DNA of 14,330 nt. Source: Actinomycetota bacterium (lineage in GTDB: Bacteria; Actinomycetota; Humimicrobiia; Humimicrobiales; Humimicrobiaceae). A program made the position numbers and the translations under genes. The notes below the pieces were generated by a model. It worked only from the letters and a program-made list of their open reading frames with translations, was not told the origin of the DNA and ran no database searches. The DNA lies in the NCBI GenBank assembly GCA_023380915.1, contig JAMCSM010000163.1, forward strand, positions 1 to 14,330, written 5' to 3'. Each line of letters starts with the position of its first letter. Within the stretch, counting starts at the first letter, position 1. Below are positions 1-7,991 of this stretch, in pieces.

Positions 1-332
1 AGCTTATTATAAACTATTGCTCTCACCGGGTCATAAATCCTCGCCACAACAATTGGGACCCTGTATTCTCTTTTAGCTACCAGAGCACCAACAATATTCC
101 TGTTATCTCCCTGGGTTACCGAAGCAAAAGCATCTGCATGATCAATTCCTGCTTTTTCAAGAACTCCTTTATCATATCCAAAGCCTGTTATTTTTTCGCC
201 TTTGAAACTTTTACCAAGCCTTTTAAAGGATTTGGGATCCTGGTCTATGATACTTACCTTGTGCCCGTCAACTGAAAGAAGGTTTGCCAGTTGGGCTCCG
301 ACCCTGCCACAACCCATTATTACTATTTGCAT
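1..332 (-). CDS. trkA: TrkA-N domain potassium-uptake regulatory protein (3' truncated by window edge)
   Basis: This is the N-terminal 110 residues of a TrkA/KtrA-type RCK protein, the cytoplasmic NAD(H)-binding subunit that gates Trk/Ktr potassium channels. The Rossmann fold is clear: MQIVIMGCGRVGAQLANLL has the G7-C-G9-R-V-G12 dinucleotide loop, and the acidic ribose-binding residue follows at IID30. Further on, DAFASVTQGDN and the VVARIYDP segment are typical of bacterial TrkA-N domains. The ATG at 332 is preceded by AAAGGT with about 5 nt spacing. The gene runs off the left edge, so a C-terminal TrkA-C domain and the partner channel cannot be seen. It lies on the same strand as the cation ATPase and permease to its right, which fits a cation-homeostasis neighbourhood. 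The family call is firm. The exact paralogue is not. Confidence 0.88.
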   Translation of the reverse strand, partial: MQIVIMGCGRVGAQLANLLSVDGHKVSIIDQDPKSFKRLGKSFKGEKITGFGYDKGVLEKAGIDHADAFASVTQGDNRNIVGALVAKREYRVPIVVARIYDPVRAIVYNK

Positions 333-459
333 TTTTTACCTTTTTTATTTAATAAGGATTAAATTTTTATTTATTTTTATTTAGAATTATTTTTGAACTG
401 GAATTATTCCGGATTAACTTTATTTTAATAATATTATTTTAATTTATTTTTTTAATTAT

Positions 460-488
460 GCATTATTATTAATATAATTAAAAGTCAA
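460..488 (-). promoter_or_regulatory. possible promoter for the TrkA-like gene
   Basis: On the minus strand TTGACT (483-488) is followed after 17 nt by TAATGC (460-465). The -35 matches 5 of 6 consensus bases but the -10 is poor. The 169-nt gap between the ATPase stop and the TrkA start is extremely AT-rich, so chance matches are easy. I see no clear terminator in this gap. Confidence 0.22.
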
Positions 489-501
489 TAAAGAAAAATT
501 T

Positions 502-3294
502 TTAAGCTGCAATGCCAGGAGTACTTTTAGTATGCCTTTTCATTATCCTTAAAATCCATTTCCTTAGTTCATCAAGAGCAAGCACCGATGGAATAAATGA
601 AATTACCAGCAGCCAGTAATGCCAACTTATAGGAAAATGATTGAACGCATGATTTAAATGGGGTATATAGATAAGCATATTGATTATAATAATTTCACCG
701 AGAATACCCCACAACAACAGCTTGTTTTTAAATATGCCAATTTTAAATACAGAATCATAATTTGTTCTGTTCGTAAAAGCATTTCCTATCTGTGACATTA
801 CTATTGAAGCATGATTTACAGTGGTAGCCATCTGATAAACAGCATCATTTGAATAAACTTTTGGGTTTGCACCTATTTCTCTTAATTTTGAAAAATATAT
901 TCCATGGTCATTATAAACAAATAAAAACCCGATAAATGCCACTGCTGCTTCTATAGGGCCAAGGAATAAATAAGCTTTCGCCAGGCCTTTACCTGTCAAT
1001 AATCTTTCATTCCTTGGTCTTGGAGGTCTTTTCATTATTCCGGGTTCAGGTAATTCTGCTGCCAGCGCCAGCGCAGGCAGCATATCAGTCCCAAGATCAA
1101 TGGCCAGTATCTGCATTACAGTTAATGATAACGGAATATGAAACAATACCATCATAATAAAAGGGACAGCTTCAGGGATATTACTTGCAAGAATATAATG
1201 AGTAAATTTCCTCAGATTTTCAAATACTGCCCTGCCTTCTTCTATGGCATTCACAATACTTGCAAAGTTGTCGTCTGTTAAAATCATGTCAGCAGCTTCC
1301 CTGGCAACATCTGTACCTGATATTCCCATCGCAATTCCTATATCCGCAGCTTTTAAGGCAGGCGCATCATTTACTCCATCACCAGTCATTGCAACTATAT
1401 GACCATTAGATTTAAGTGCCAGGGCTATTCTCATTTTGTGCTCGGGAGAAACTCTTGCAAATATTATATTTTCCTGCTTGAGAACTTCTCTAAGTTTTTC
1501 GTCGGTCATATTTTCGATGTCTGTCCCTAAATATATTTTTGATTCACCCTTTACTATACCTATTCTTCTGGCAATTGCATCGGCAGTAAGGCCGTAATCA
1601 CCTGTTATCATTATTATTTTAATTCCAGCGGTAAAACATTCTTTTACCGCAACTTCCACTTCGGGCCTGGGAGGATCTATCATAGCAACAAGACCAAGGA
1701 AAATGAGTTCTTTCTCAACATTTTGAATAGTAAAATCTTCTTTTATATTACTCAGGTCAGTATAGGCAAGCGCAAGTACCCGAAGAGCCCTTCTGGCATA
1801 ATCATCGTTATACTTTAAAATATCATTAAGCATATCCTTTGTTAATTTTTTAACTTCACCATTAATATTTATCCTGCTGCATAATGCGAGCATTTCTTTT
1901 GGAGCGCCTTTTACAAATGCAAGCGTGCCCTCAGATGTCTCATGTATTGAGCTCATCCTTTTTCTGCTTGAATCAAAGGGAAGCAAATATATTCTTGGTT
2001 CATTATGAAGCTCGGTTTCATAATAAAATCCTGCTTTTTTAGCTACAACAAGTAAGGCTCCTTCTGTTGGATCACCTTTAATTGCCCATTGATTTGTATT
2101 TTTGTCAAGATAAAGTCTAGCATTATTGCAGTATGACATTGCACGGGACAACCATTTCATATCTTTAAAAATTTCATTTTCCGGCAGGTTTTTTCCATTG
2201 TAAATAAAATTCCCGGAAGGATTATAACCCACTCCTGAAACATCATAACTTAATCCATTTGTCCAGATTTCTCTCACAGTCATTTCATTCTGTGTCAGTG
2301 TCCCGGTTTTATCAGTGCAGATAACTGTAGTGCTGCCCAGTGTTTCCACTGATGATAATTTTTTTATTAAGGCATTTCTTTTAGCCATTCGCTGTACACC
2401 CATAGCAAGAGCCAGAGTCACTGTTGGAAGCAGGCCTTCCGGTACAAATGCAACAATTATTCCAATTGCAAATACAAACGAAGCAAGAAAACCAAGTTTC
2501 ACGACTGAAAGTGAAAGGATAAAAAACAATATTCCAATTCCTATTGCAATATATACAAGGAGCTGGCTGGCCTTATTAATTTCTCTTTGAAGCGGGCTTA
2601 ATTGTTCTTTAACTTTTTGAGTAAGGTTTGCTATTTTTCCAAATTCAGTATTCATCCCTGTCGCATAAACCACCGCCTGGCCGCTTCCGGAAGAAATGCT
2701 TGTGCCTGCATAAGCGACATTTGTTAATCTTAAAGGATCGACATTTCTTCCTACAATTGCAGTTGTGCTTTTTCTTTGAGGATCAGATTCTCCTGTAAGA
2801 ACTGAATTATTAGTTCTTACATCAAACGCCTCGATTATCCTGGCATCAGCTGAAACATTATCGCCTTCACTGAGAACTAGTATATCTCCCGGTACAAGTT
2901 CCTTTGATAGAATTTCTTTTATTTCACCACCTCTTAATACTTTTGAATAAGATGGCAGCATTTTTTTTAATGCTTCAAGAGCTTTTTCAGCTCTGTATTC
3001 CTGCAGAAAGCTGAAAATCGCATTAATGACTATAACGAGAATTATTGCATATCCAAGCTGAGGCATGTCTACTCTGGGGATAAAGCATAAAAATGCCGCA
3101 ACCCATAGTATAATTGCAAGTACATGGATAAAATTATCCAGAAATCTTAAAATAAGGGACCTTTTTTTCTTTTCTTTTATTAAATTAAGACCATAAATTT
3201 CAAGCCTTTCCCTGGCTTCTTCCTCAGAAAGCCCATTGGGTCCTACTTTTAATTCCTTAAATAGCTGTTCTTTATCCAGTTCATAATAATTCAT
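502..3294 (-). CDS. P-type cation-transporting ATPase, P2C (Na+/K+-ATPase-like) type
   Basis: A complete 930-residue P2-type ATPase that uses ATP to move cations across the inner membrane. In order it shows an N-terminal cation-ATPase domain (about 5-70), the actuator TGES loop (167-170), M4 with PEGLL (285-289), the phosphorylation site DKTGT (Asp328), a nucleotide-binding KGAP (462-465), MITGD (562-566), the hinge TGDGVNDAP (637-645) and C-terminal helices to about 915. The ion site resembles the animal Na+/K+-ATPase more than Ca2+ pumps: E286 in M4, SNIPE (E708) in M5 and IDLGTDM (D733, D737) in M6 align with residues known to bind Na+/K+ there. PEGLL rather than PEGLP also points that way. 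No beta subunit is visible, as expected for prokaryotic relatives. Substrate (Na+ export, K+ uptake, H+) is inferred only. The Shine-Dalgarno is weak; the gene has its own good promoter. Confidence 0.93.
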   Translation of the reverse strand: MNYYELDKEQLFKELKVGPNGLSEEEARERLEIYGLNLIKEKKKRSLILRFLDNFIHVLAIILWVAAFLCFIPRVDMPQLGYAIILVIVINAIFSFLQEYRAEKALEALKKMLPSYSKVLRGGEIKEILSKELVPGDILVLSEGDNVSADARIIEAFDVRTNNSVLTGESDPQRKSTTAIVGRNVDPLRLTNVAYAGTSISSGSGQAVVYATGMNTEFGKIANLTQKVKEQLSPLQREINKASQLLVYIAIGIGILFFILSLSVVKLGFLASFVFAIGIIVAFVPEGLLPTVTLALAMGVQRMAKRNALIKKLSSVETLGSTTVICTDKTGTLTQNEMTVREIWTNGLSYDVSGVGYNPSGNFIYNGKNLPENEIFKDMKWLSRAMSYCNNARLYLDKNTNQWAIKGDPTEGALLVVAKKAGFYYETELHNEPRIYLLPFDSSRKRMSSIHETSEGTLAFVKGAPKEMLALCSRININGEVKKLTKDMLNDILKYNDDYARRALRVLALAYTDLSNIKEDFTIQNVEKELIFLGLVAMIDPPRPEVEVAVKECFTAGIKIIMITGDYGLTADAIARRIGIVKGESKIYLGTDIENMTDEKLREVLKQENIIFARVSPEHKMRIALALKSNGHIVAMTGDGVNDAPALKAADIGIAMGISGTDVAREAADMILTDDNFASIVNAIEEGRAVFENLRKFTHYILASNIPEAVPFIMMVLFHIPLSLTVMQILAIDLGTDMLPALALAAELPEPGIMKRPPRPRNERLLTGKGLAKAYLFLGPIEAAVAFIGFLFVYNDHGIYFSKLREIGANPKVYSNDAVYQMATTVNHASIVMSQIGNAFTNRTNYDSVFKIGIFKNKLLLWGILGEIIIINMLIYIPHLNHAFNHFPISWHYWLLVISFIPSVLALDELRKWILRIMKRHTKSTPGIAA

Positions 3295-3314
3295 ATTAAA
3301 ACCATTCTATTCAT

Positions 3315-3359
3315 TCTTACATAAGACAGAAATTATAACCAAATTTTATAGTTTATCAA
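3315..3359 (-). promoter_or_regulatory. promoter of the cation ATPase with a palindrome at the start site
   Basis: Minus strand TTGATA (3354-3359) and TATAAT (3332-3337) are separated by 16 nt, a near-consensus sigma70 promoter. The -35 box contains the TGA stop codon of the upstream permease. The predicted transcript start near 3325 falls on a TCTTA-CA-TAAGA palindrome (3315-3326), a candidate operator or 5' hairpin. The leader would be about 30 nt. Confidence 0.6.
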
Positions 3360-4663
3360 TAAAAATTAATAATATATTTTATGTATAAGCCAATGTTGCA
3401 AATTATTAATGATATAAATGTCGCGGGTACTGCCAGTTTCAGCCATCTCCCCCATCCGATCCGCAAGCCTTTCTTTTCCATCGATGTATAAGCAACTACA
3501 TTTGCAGAAGCACCTATGGGTGTAAAATTCCCACCTATATCAGTTCCAAGAGAAGTAGCCCACAGCATTATGGATAATGCCGGCACACCCGCAAATTTTA
3601 CAATATCCTGCAGAACATATGCCATGGAAAGAGCAAACGGAACATTATCTATGATACCGCTTGCGAAACCTGAACCCCAGAGCAATGTACTTATAAGACC
3701 GATATGGTTTCCGTTAAAAATTCCGGTTATGTGCTCAGCTATATTTTGTACAACTCCTGTGTATTCAAGCCCGCCTACCACAATAAAAAGACCTATAAAA
3801 AACAGTAGAACTTCATAATCTATTTTAGTAATTACAATTCTGGATTTTTCAACTCCCAGAATTGCAAGCATAACAAATGCAGGGACTAAAGCTGCAAGCG
3901 GTACAGTAAGTGGAATGTGAATAAACTTTTCAATATACATATGAGTAATCAGGAAAATAATTGCAAAGCCAAAAGCACCTAAAGCAATTTTTAATTGTTT
4001 AATGTCTTTTATTGCATCATTAGGATTCATATTCTGAAGTTCTGTTTTATCTATGGCTTCTTTTGGTATAATCCCTTTCCTGCTAACCATATAACAATAA
4101 AAAAGTGTAATTGCTCCTGCAATTATGGCTACGGGACCATTGTGAAATACAAAATCATTGAAAAAATAACCAAGCTTCAGGCCTAAAATAACGTTCGGGG
4201 GATCTCCAACAAGTGTCATGGAACCCCCGATATTTGCCATTATGACCTCAGTTATTATAACCGGGGCCGCTTCTATTTTAAGGATTTTACAAAGTTCAAA
4301 AGTCAGTGTGGCAAAAAATAACATAACTGTTATGCTGTCCATAAATCCTGATAAAAATCCGGTTATGATTGGAAATACAATAAATATCCTGGAAGGCGAA
4401 TACCTCAAAATTTTAGCAGTAACAAGAGCAAGATATGTAAAAAAACCCGCTTCGGACAGAGCACCTACAATTATGAACATCCCGAGCAAAAGCCCAATAG
4501 TTTCCCAGCTTATATAACTGATTGCTTTTTCAAGAGTAAAAATTTTGAACAATAGTAAAAATAAGGACCCTATGAATGCAACAACAGTCCTGTTGATTTT
4601 TTCCGTGGCAATGGCAATATATGTAAGAAGAAAAATTATAATGGCAACCAAGGATGTGTTCAA
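3356..4663 (-). CDS. ArsB/NhaD superfamily permease (arsenite or Na+/H+ or anion transporter)
   Basis: A 435-residue polytopic membrane protein of the ArsB/NhaD ion-transporter superfamily, with about ten hydrophobic segments. Two inverted halves each carry a signature: GDPPN (153-157) in the first, and DNVPFA (339-344) plus GTDIGGNFTPIGASAN (373-388) in the second. These are typical of annotated arsenic transporters, NhaD-type Na+/H+ antiporters and P-protein homologues. Sequence alone does not settle the substrate. No arsR, arsA or arsC is nearby, while a Na+/K+-type ATPase and a TrkA regulator are, so Na+ or another ion is more plausible than arsenite. The start is TTG (4661-4663), supported by a GGAG at 4672-4675 with 8 nt spacing. 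The following ATPase begins 61 nt downstream and has its own promoter. Confidence 0.88.
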   Translation of the reverse strand: MNTSLVAIIIFLLTYIAIATEKINRTVVAFIGSLFLLLFKIFTLEKAISYISWETIGLLLGMFIIVGALSEAGFFTYLALVTAKILRYSPSRIFIVFPIITGFLSGFMDSITVMLFFATLTFELCKILKIEAAPVIITEVIMANIGGSMTLVGDPPNVILGLKLGYFFNDFVFHNGPVAIIAGAITLFYCYMVSRKGIIPKEAIDKTELQNMNPNDAIKDIKQLKIALGAFGFAIIFLITHMYIEKFIHIPLTVPLAALVPAFVMLAILGVEKSRIVITKIDYEVLLFFIGLFIVVGGLEYTGVVQNIAEHITGIFNGNHIGLISTLLWGSGFASGIIDNVPFALSMAYVLQDIVKFAGVPALSIMLWATSLGTDIGGNFTPIGASANVVAYTSMEKKGLRIGWGRWLKLAVPATFISLIICNIGLYIKYIINFY

Positions 4664-4726
4664 ATTTTGTGCTCCGATTAATCCATATATTTATAAAAAA
4701 ATCATTAAAGGACAAAAAAAATTTTT

Positions 4727-4756
4727 ATTCTAAAATATAAAATTCATCAAATTCAA
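4727..4756 (-). promoter_or_regulatory. predicted promoter of the permease gene
   Basis: Minus strand TTGAAT (4751-4756), an 18-nt spacer and TAGAAT (4727-4732) lie about 65 nt upstream of the TTG start. The boxes match 4 and 5 of 6 consensus bases. The region is AT-rich, so certainty is moderate. Confidence 0.38.
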
Positions 4757-4831
4757 TATTTTATTACTAAAGCTAGAATATTCCCACTGAAATCAAATAA
4801 AAAAGTGCGCAATTGTATTTCCGGGCATATT

Positions 4832-4852
4832 AGATTTAAGATTTAAGATTTA
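4832..4852 (+). repeat. three tandem copies of AGATTTA
   Basis: A perfect 3 x 7-bp tandem repeat (AGATTTA at 4832, 4839 and 4846) lies 10 bp downstream of the pyruvate kinase stop codon, in the gap before the permease promoter. It has no obvious hairpin potential. It may be simple slippage, or a variable tract between strains. I see no strong intrinsic terminator for pyruvate kinase here. Confidence 0.7.
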
Positions 4853-4861
4853 AAAGCAGCA

Positions 4862-6325
4862 TTACTCAACTTCCTTTACATTTATAAAATTGGTACTTCC
4901 AGGTTTATTTACCAGAACTCCTCCGGTTATAACAATCCTATCCCCGGATTTTAAAAATCCTAATGCCTCTGAAGTTTTAGTGACCGTTTCTATCATTGTG
5001 TTGATGTTATCGGTAAAAATTGCTTTAGCGGGTAAAACTCCCCAGGTTAACATTAATTGTCTTACAACCCAGTCATGGGGACTTATCCCAATTATGATAC
5101 TTTTTGGCCTGTTTTTAGATATTTGCCTGGCAGTACTTCCGGACTTTGTAGAAGTTATAATTGCTTCTGTTCCAAGCACATAGGCAATCTCACATGCAGC
5201 AAAACTGATAGCTTCGGTGATCGTGTTTTGCTTAACTTCGAATTTTTTATGCATAATTTCTTTATAATCAATAGCTTCTTCCGTCCTGTTAATAATTCTA
5301 ACCATCATTTTAAGTGATTCCAGTGGAAAATTTCCAACAGCTGTCTCTCCTGAAAGCATAATTGCATCTGAGCCATCAAATATTGCATTGGCAACATCAC
5401 TTACTTCCGCTCTTGTCGGCCTGGGATTTCTTATCATCGAATCCAGCATTTGTGTCGCAGTTATTACAGGCTTTCCCGTTCTATTTGATTTTATAATTAT
5501 TTCTTTCTGGATATTTGGTACATCTTCTTCGGGAAGTTCAACACCAAGGTCACCACGAGCTATCATTATAGAGTCAGCCTGCCTTAATATTGAGTCAAAA
5601 TTTCTTACTGCTTCATGCTTTTCAATTTTAGCGATGACCATTGCATGGCTGCCCCTTTCCCTGATTATGCTTTTTATTTTCTTTACATCTTCAGCATCCC
5701 TTACAAATGATTGTGCTATAAAATCTGCACCAATATCCAGGCCAAAATTCAAAAAATCTATATCTCTTTCTGTAACTGAACTGATACTTAAAGAAAGCCC
5801 TGGCAGGTTAATACCTTTATGGGATTTTAAAATTCCGCCTCTAATTACCCTGGCTTCAGCAATTCCTTTTTTCTTCTGGACATTTAAAATCCTGCATTCT
5901 ATTATTCCGTCATCAATAAAAATCGAATGTTCTTCTTTAACATCCTCCAGGAATTTATTATAATCCACAGGTATCAGTGGTTCATCTTCAACATTATTTT
6001 TCAACCTATCCTGGTTTTTTAATTTCCTGTTTTTTATTTTATCATTGATTGTGAATACAATTTTCTGATCTTTTCTCAGCTTTAAATCTTTATCAAGTAT
6101 ACCTATCCTTATTTTCGGTCCCTGTAGGTCAAGCATTATTGCAATATTTGTATTCTTCTTTAATGATATTTCCCTGATTTTTCCGACAATCTCTAAAATT
6201 TCATCTTTGCTGCTGTGAGAAGTATTTATTCGTGCAACATCCATACCATTTATAATCAGGCTTTCAAGATGCTTATAAGATTTGGTAGCAGGACCGATTG
6301 TGCAGATTATTTTTGTTTTTCTCAA
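4862..6325 (-). CDS. pyk: pyruvate kinase
   Basis: Pyruvate kinase (phosphoenolpyruvate + ADP to pyruvate + ATP), the last step of glycolysis, cytoplasmic and usually a tetramer. The 487 residues match the standard length without the extra C-terminal PEP-utiliser domain seen in many Firmicutes. The N-terminal TKIICTIGPAT motif starts the barrel. Active-site parts are visible: R32-I-N34 and S36-H37, MLDLQGPKIR (64-73), the catalytic lysine in AKIEKHE (K233, metal ligand E235), MIARGDLGVE (254-263, D259) and ATQMLDSM (290-297). Residues 360-487 form the allosteric C-domain, including TKSGSTARQISKNRP. The residues after R32 read NTSHSS instead of the common NFSHG. The start is TTG, with AAGGA 6 nt upstream lying in the 13-nt gap after the alcohol dehydrogenase stop. 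The two genes therefore probably form one operon. Confidence 0.96.
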   Translation of the reverse strand: MRKTKIICTIGPATKSYKHLESLIINGMDVARINTSHSSKDEILEIVGKIREISLKKNTNIAIMLDLQGPKIRIGILDKDLKLRKDQKIVFTINDKIKNRKLKNQDRLKNNVEDEPLIPVDYNKFLEDVKEEHSIFIDDGIIECRILNVQKKKGIAEARVIRGGILKSHKGINLPGLSLSISSVTERDIDFLNFGLDIGADFIAQSFVRDAEDVKKIKSIIRERGSHAMVIAKIEKHEAVRNFDSILRQADSIMIARGDLGVELPEEDVPNIQKEIIIKSNRTGKPVITATQMLDSMIRNPRPTRAEVSDVANAIFDGSDAIMLSGETAVGNFPLESLKMMVRIINRTEEAIDYKEIMHKKFEVKQNTITEAISFAACEIAYVLGTEAIITSTKSGSTARQISKNRPKSIIIGISPHDWVVRQLMLTWGVLPAKAIFTDNINTMIETVTKTSEALGFLKSGDRIVITGGVLVNKPGSTNFINVKEVE

Positions 6326-6338
6326 AAGTTATCCTTTT

Positions 6339-7526
6339 TTAATCTTTATATGCTCCCTTAAGAATTACCAGCATATCTTCTTTTTTTACAGGTTTCCCAG
6401 GCTGGTTGTCTATGCAGAATTGCATTGTTGAGAAGGTATCCTGGACAATCTGGTTATAGTCAGCCTCAGAAATTCCGGTTTTTCTGAGAGTTATTCCAGC
6501 TCCTACTCTTATTTTAAAATCATGGATCACATTAACAGCTTTTGCTGATGCTTCATTTTTTTTAATATCTTTTAAATTAACTCCAAAAATTTCAATAACC
6601 CTGTTAATCTTTTTGTATGCGCTTGGATAGGTATATTTCAGCCATGCTTCAGAGAGGCTTGAAAGTGCGGCACCATGAGCTGCTCCGGTAATACCGCTTA
6701 TGGAATGACCCATAGAATGTAAAAGTACCACGGCAGCTGCATCTATTGCATATCCTGCATAAATACTTGCAAGAGCCATATTTTCCCTTGCTTTTAGATC
6801 TTCGCCATCATCATAAACCAGCGGAAGATTATCTTTTACAAGCTCAATTGCTTTTAATGCAAAGAGATCCGATATTGGATTACTGCTTGTTGAGAGAAAT
6901 GCTTCAAAAGCATGAAAGAAAACATCCATACCAGTATATGAAGTAACATTTCGGGGAACCAGTTTCATCAGTTCAGGATCTACAATTGAAAAATTTGCAT
7001 ATGTGTCTTTACTGCCATTGCCTGCCTTTTCCTTAGTGACAGGGTTTGTAATCACAAAAAATTTTGTGACAGCAGTTCCTGTTCCGGCAGTAGTGTCAAC
7101 CGCTACTATTGGAATTGCCTCTTTTATATCACTGGCTTCATGTTCTTTGCAATTAAAAAAATCCCATATCGGTCTTCCGGATTTCACTCCAACAGCTATC
7201 GCTTTTGCGGTATCTACACCGCTTCCTCCACCAAGTCCAATTACAAAATCCACATTGTTTGCAACTGCAATTTTTATTCCTTCATCAATGCTTATAGTTG
7301 TAGGGTTCAATACGGCTCTATCATAAATTACAGGATTGAATCCTGACTTTTCCAGGATGTCAATTACTCTGTATAAGATAATTCCAAAACCTTTTTTATT
7401 GCTGAGTTCATGTGTGGTAACAAGCATTGGATGTTTTCCAATCTTTTTGCATAATTTTCCCAGTTTATTAATTTTTCCAGTTCCAAAATATAATTTAACT
7501 TTATTTTCAAATTCAAAATTCAACAT
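6339..7526 (-). CDS. iron-containing (group III) alcohol dehydrogenase
   Basis: A 395-residue cytoplasmic NAD(P)-dependent dehydrogenase of the iron-containing alcohol dehydrogenase family, which interconverts aldehydes or ketones and alcohols. The N-terminal Rossmann-like part carries the cofactor loop GGGSGVDTAKA (99-109) and TTAGTGTAVT (145-154). The metal-binding set is intact: D201 and H205 in GMDVFFHAFE, H274 in SMGH and H284 in GAAHG. H270 is also present. It resembles butanol, 1,3-propanediol and methanol dehydrogenase-type enzymes, but the substrate cannot be chosen from sequence. The ATG has a near-perfect AAGGAGG (7531-7537) 4 nt upstream, suggesting strong translation. Pyruvate kinase follows after 13 nt, so carbon entering pyruvate and redox disposal to alcohol are likely co-expressed, an arrangement that suits fermentation. 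Confidence 0.92.
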   Translation of the reverse strand: MLNFEFENKVKLYFGTGKINKLGKLCKKIGKHPMLVTTHELSNKKGFGIILYRVIDILEKSGFNPVIYDRAVLNPTTISIDEGIKIAVANNVDFVIGLGGGSGVDTAKAIAVGVKSGRPIWDFFNCKEHEASDIKEAIPIVAVDTTAGTGTAVTKFFVITNPVTKEKAGNGSKDTYANFSIVDPELMKLVPRNVTSYTGMDVFFHAFEAFLSTSSNPISDLFALKAIELVKDNLPLVYDDGEDLKARENMALASIYAGYAIDAAAVVLLHSMGHSISGITGAAHGAALSSLSEAWLKYTYPSAYKKINRVIEIFGVNLKDIKKNEASAKAVNVIHDFKIRVGAGITLRKTGISEADYNQIVQDTFSTMQFCIDNQPGKPVKKEDMLVILKGAYKD

Positions 7527-7804
7527 TGTTCCTCCTTTTTCTACTCCTGGCTATTCATAAAAAGTATTGATAATTGGATCATCAGCAAGAATGTATCATT
7601 TTATTTGCACTATTTTATCCGCAAAATCAAAATTATCTTGTTTTTTTCACTAATGGTTTTGTCAATAATGATATCAGAATTGAAATAAAAAAAAATTAAA
7701 AATAATTGAGTATTATTACTTTTCACACATTTATATTATTAAAAAAGGTACTGAAACCACGCAGATTGAGAATTGATTTTTGAAAACCTGTATATTGCAT
7801 TTTT

Positions 7805-7857
7805 GTGTGGAGAGAGGTGTGAAATTTCGAACCAATTTTTAAGAGATTTAATAAATC
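7805..7857. repeat. tRNA-3'-end-like degenerate repeat, copy A
   Basis: Begins with GTGTGGAGAGAGGTGTG and continues TTTCGAACCAATTTTTAAG, ending in the palindrome GATTTA-A-TAAATC (7845-7857). The TTCGAACC core is the reverse complement of a tRNA T-loop (GGTTCGAA), and the GGAGAGAGG part recalls the reversed end of a tRNA-Ser/Leu gene. Stems of a working tRNA are absent. From TTCGAACCA onward it matches copy B (8745-8790) at roughly 31 of 36 positions by eye. Confidence 0.5.
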
Positions 7858-7919
7858 TAAGTAATTATTTATTTAGTAAATTTTATTAATAATTTTTTAT
7901 TCTTTATATGATTTTATTA

Positions 7920-7947
7920 TTGACATTTAACTACTGCGTGATATTAT
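7920..7947 (+). promoter_or_regulatory. promoter of the PadR-DUF1048 operon
   Basis: TTGACA (7920-7925, perfect) is followed after 16 nt by TATTAT (7942-7947), giving a predicted start near 7954-7957 and a leader of about 35 nt before the PadR ATG. An imperfect inverted repeat TACTGC/GCGGTA (7932-7937 and 7951-7956) brackets the -10 box. Confidence 0.65.
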
Positions 7948-7957
7948 ATAGCGGTAA

Positions 7958-7970
7958 TCAGTAATACTGA
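7958..7970 (+). promoter_or_regulatory. candidate PadR operator
   Basis: A perfect palindrome, TCAGTA-A-TACTGA, lies immediately after the predicted start site. A third TACTG unit occurs at 7932-7936 beside the -10. PadR proteins usually bind dyads overlapping their own promoter, so autoregulation is a reasonable inference. It is not the classical ATGT-N8-ACAT site. Confidence 0.45.
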
Positions 7971-7991
7971 GTAGATTGAAGGTAGTAAAAA

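Larger units (their letters stand above)
7527..7991. other. 465-nt divergent intergenic region
   Basis: Separates the minus-strand alcohol dehydrogenase from the plus-strand PadR gene. It holds the dehydrogenase Shine-Dalgarno (7531-7537), a tRNA-end-like repeat copy (7805-7857) and the PadR promoter/operator (7920-7970). No convincing dehydrogenase promoter was found. No coding potential is seen between 7560 and 7800, which is very AT-rich. Confidence 0.7.

Noticed and set aside
202..384. Plus-strand 60-residue frame at the left end
   Set aside because: It lies antisense to the TrkA-N gene, has low-complexity sequence after residue 40 and no Shine-Dalgarno; the minus-strand frame is the conserved one.
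4832..4852. Tandem heptamers as a CRISPR or binding array
   Set aside because: Units are contiguous without spacers and only three copies exist, so slippage is sufficient.
5388..5963. Plus-strand 191-residue frame
   Set aside because: It is entirely antisense to the pyruvate kinase gene, whose conserved catalytic motifs fix the coding strand.
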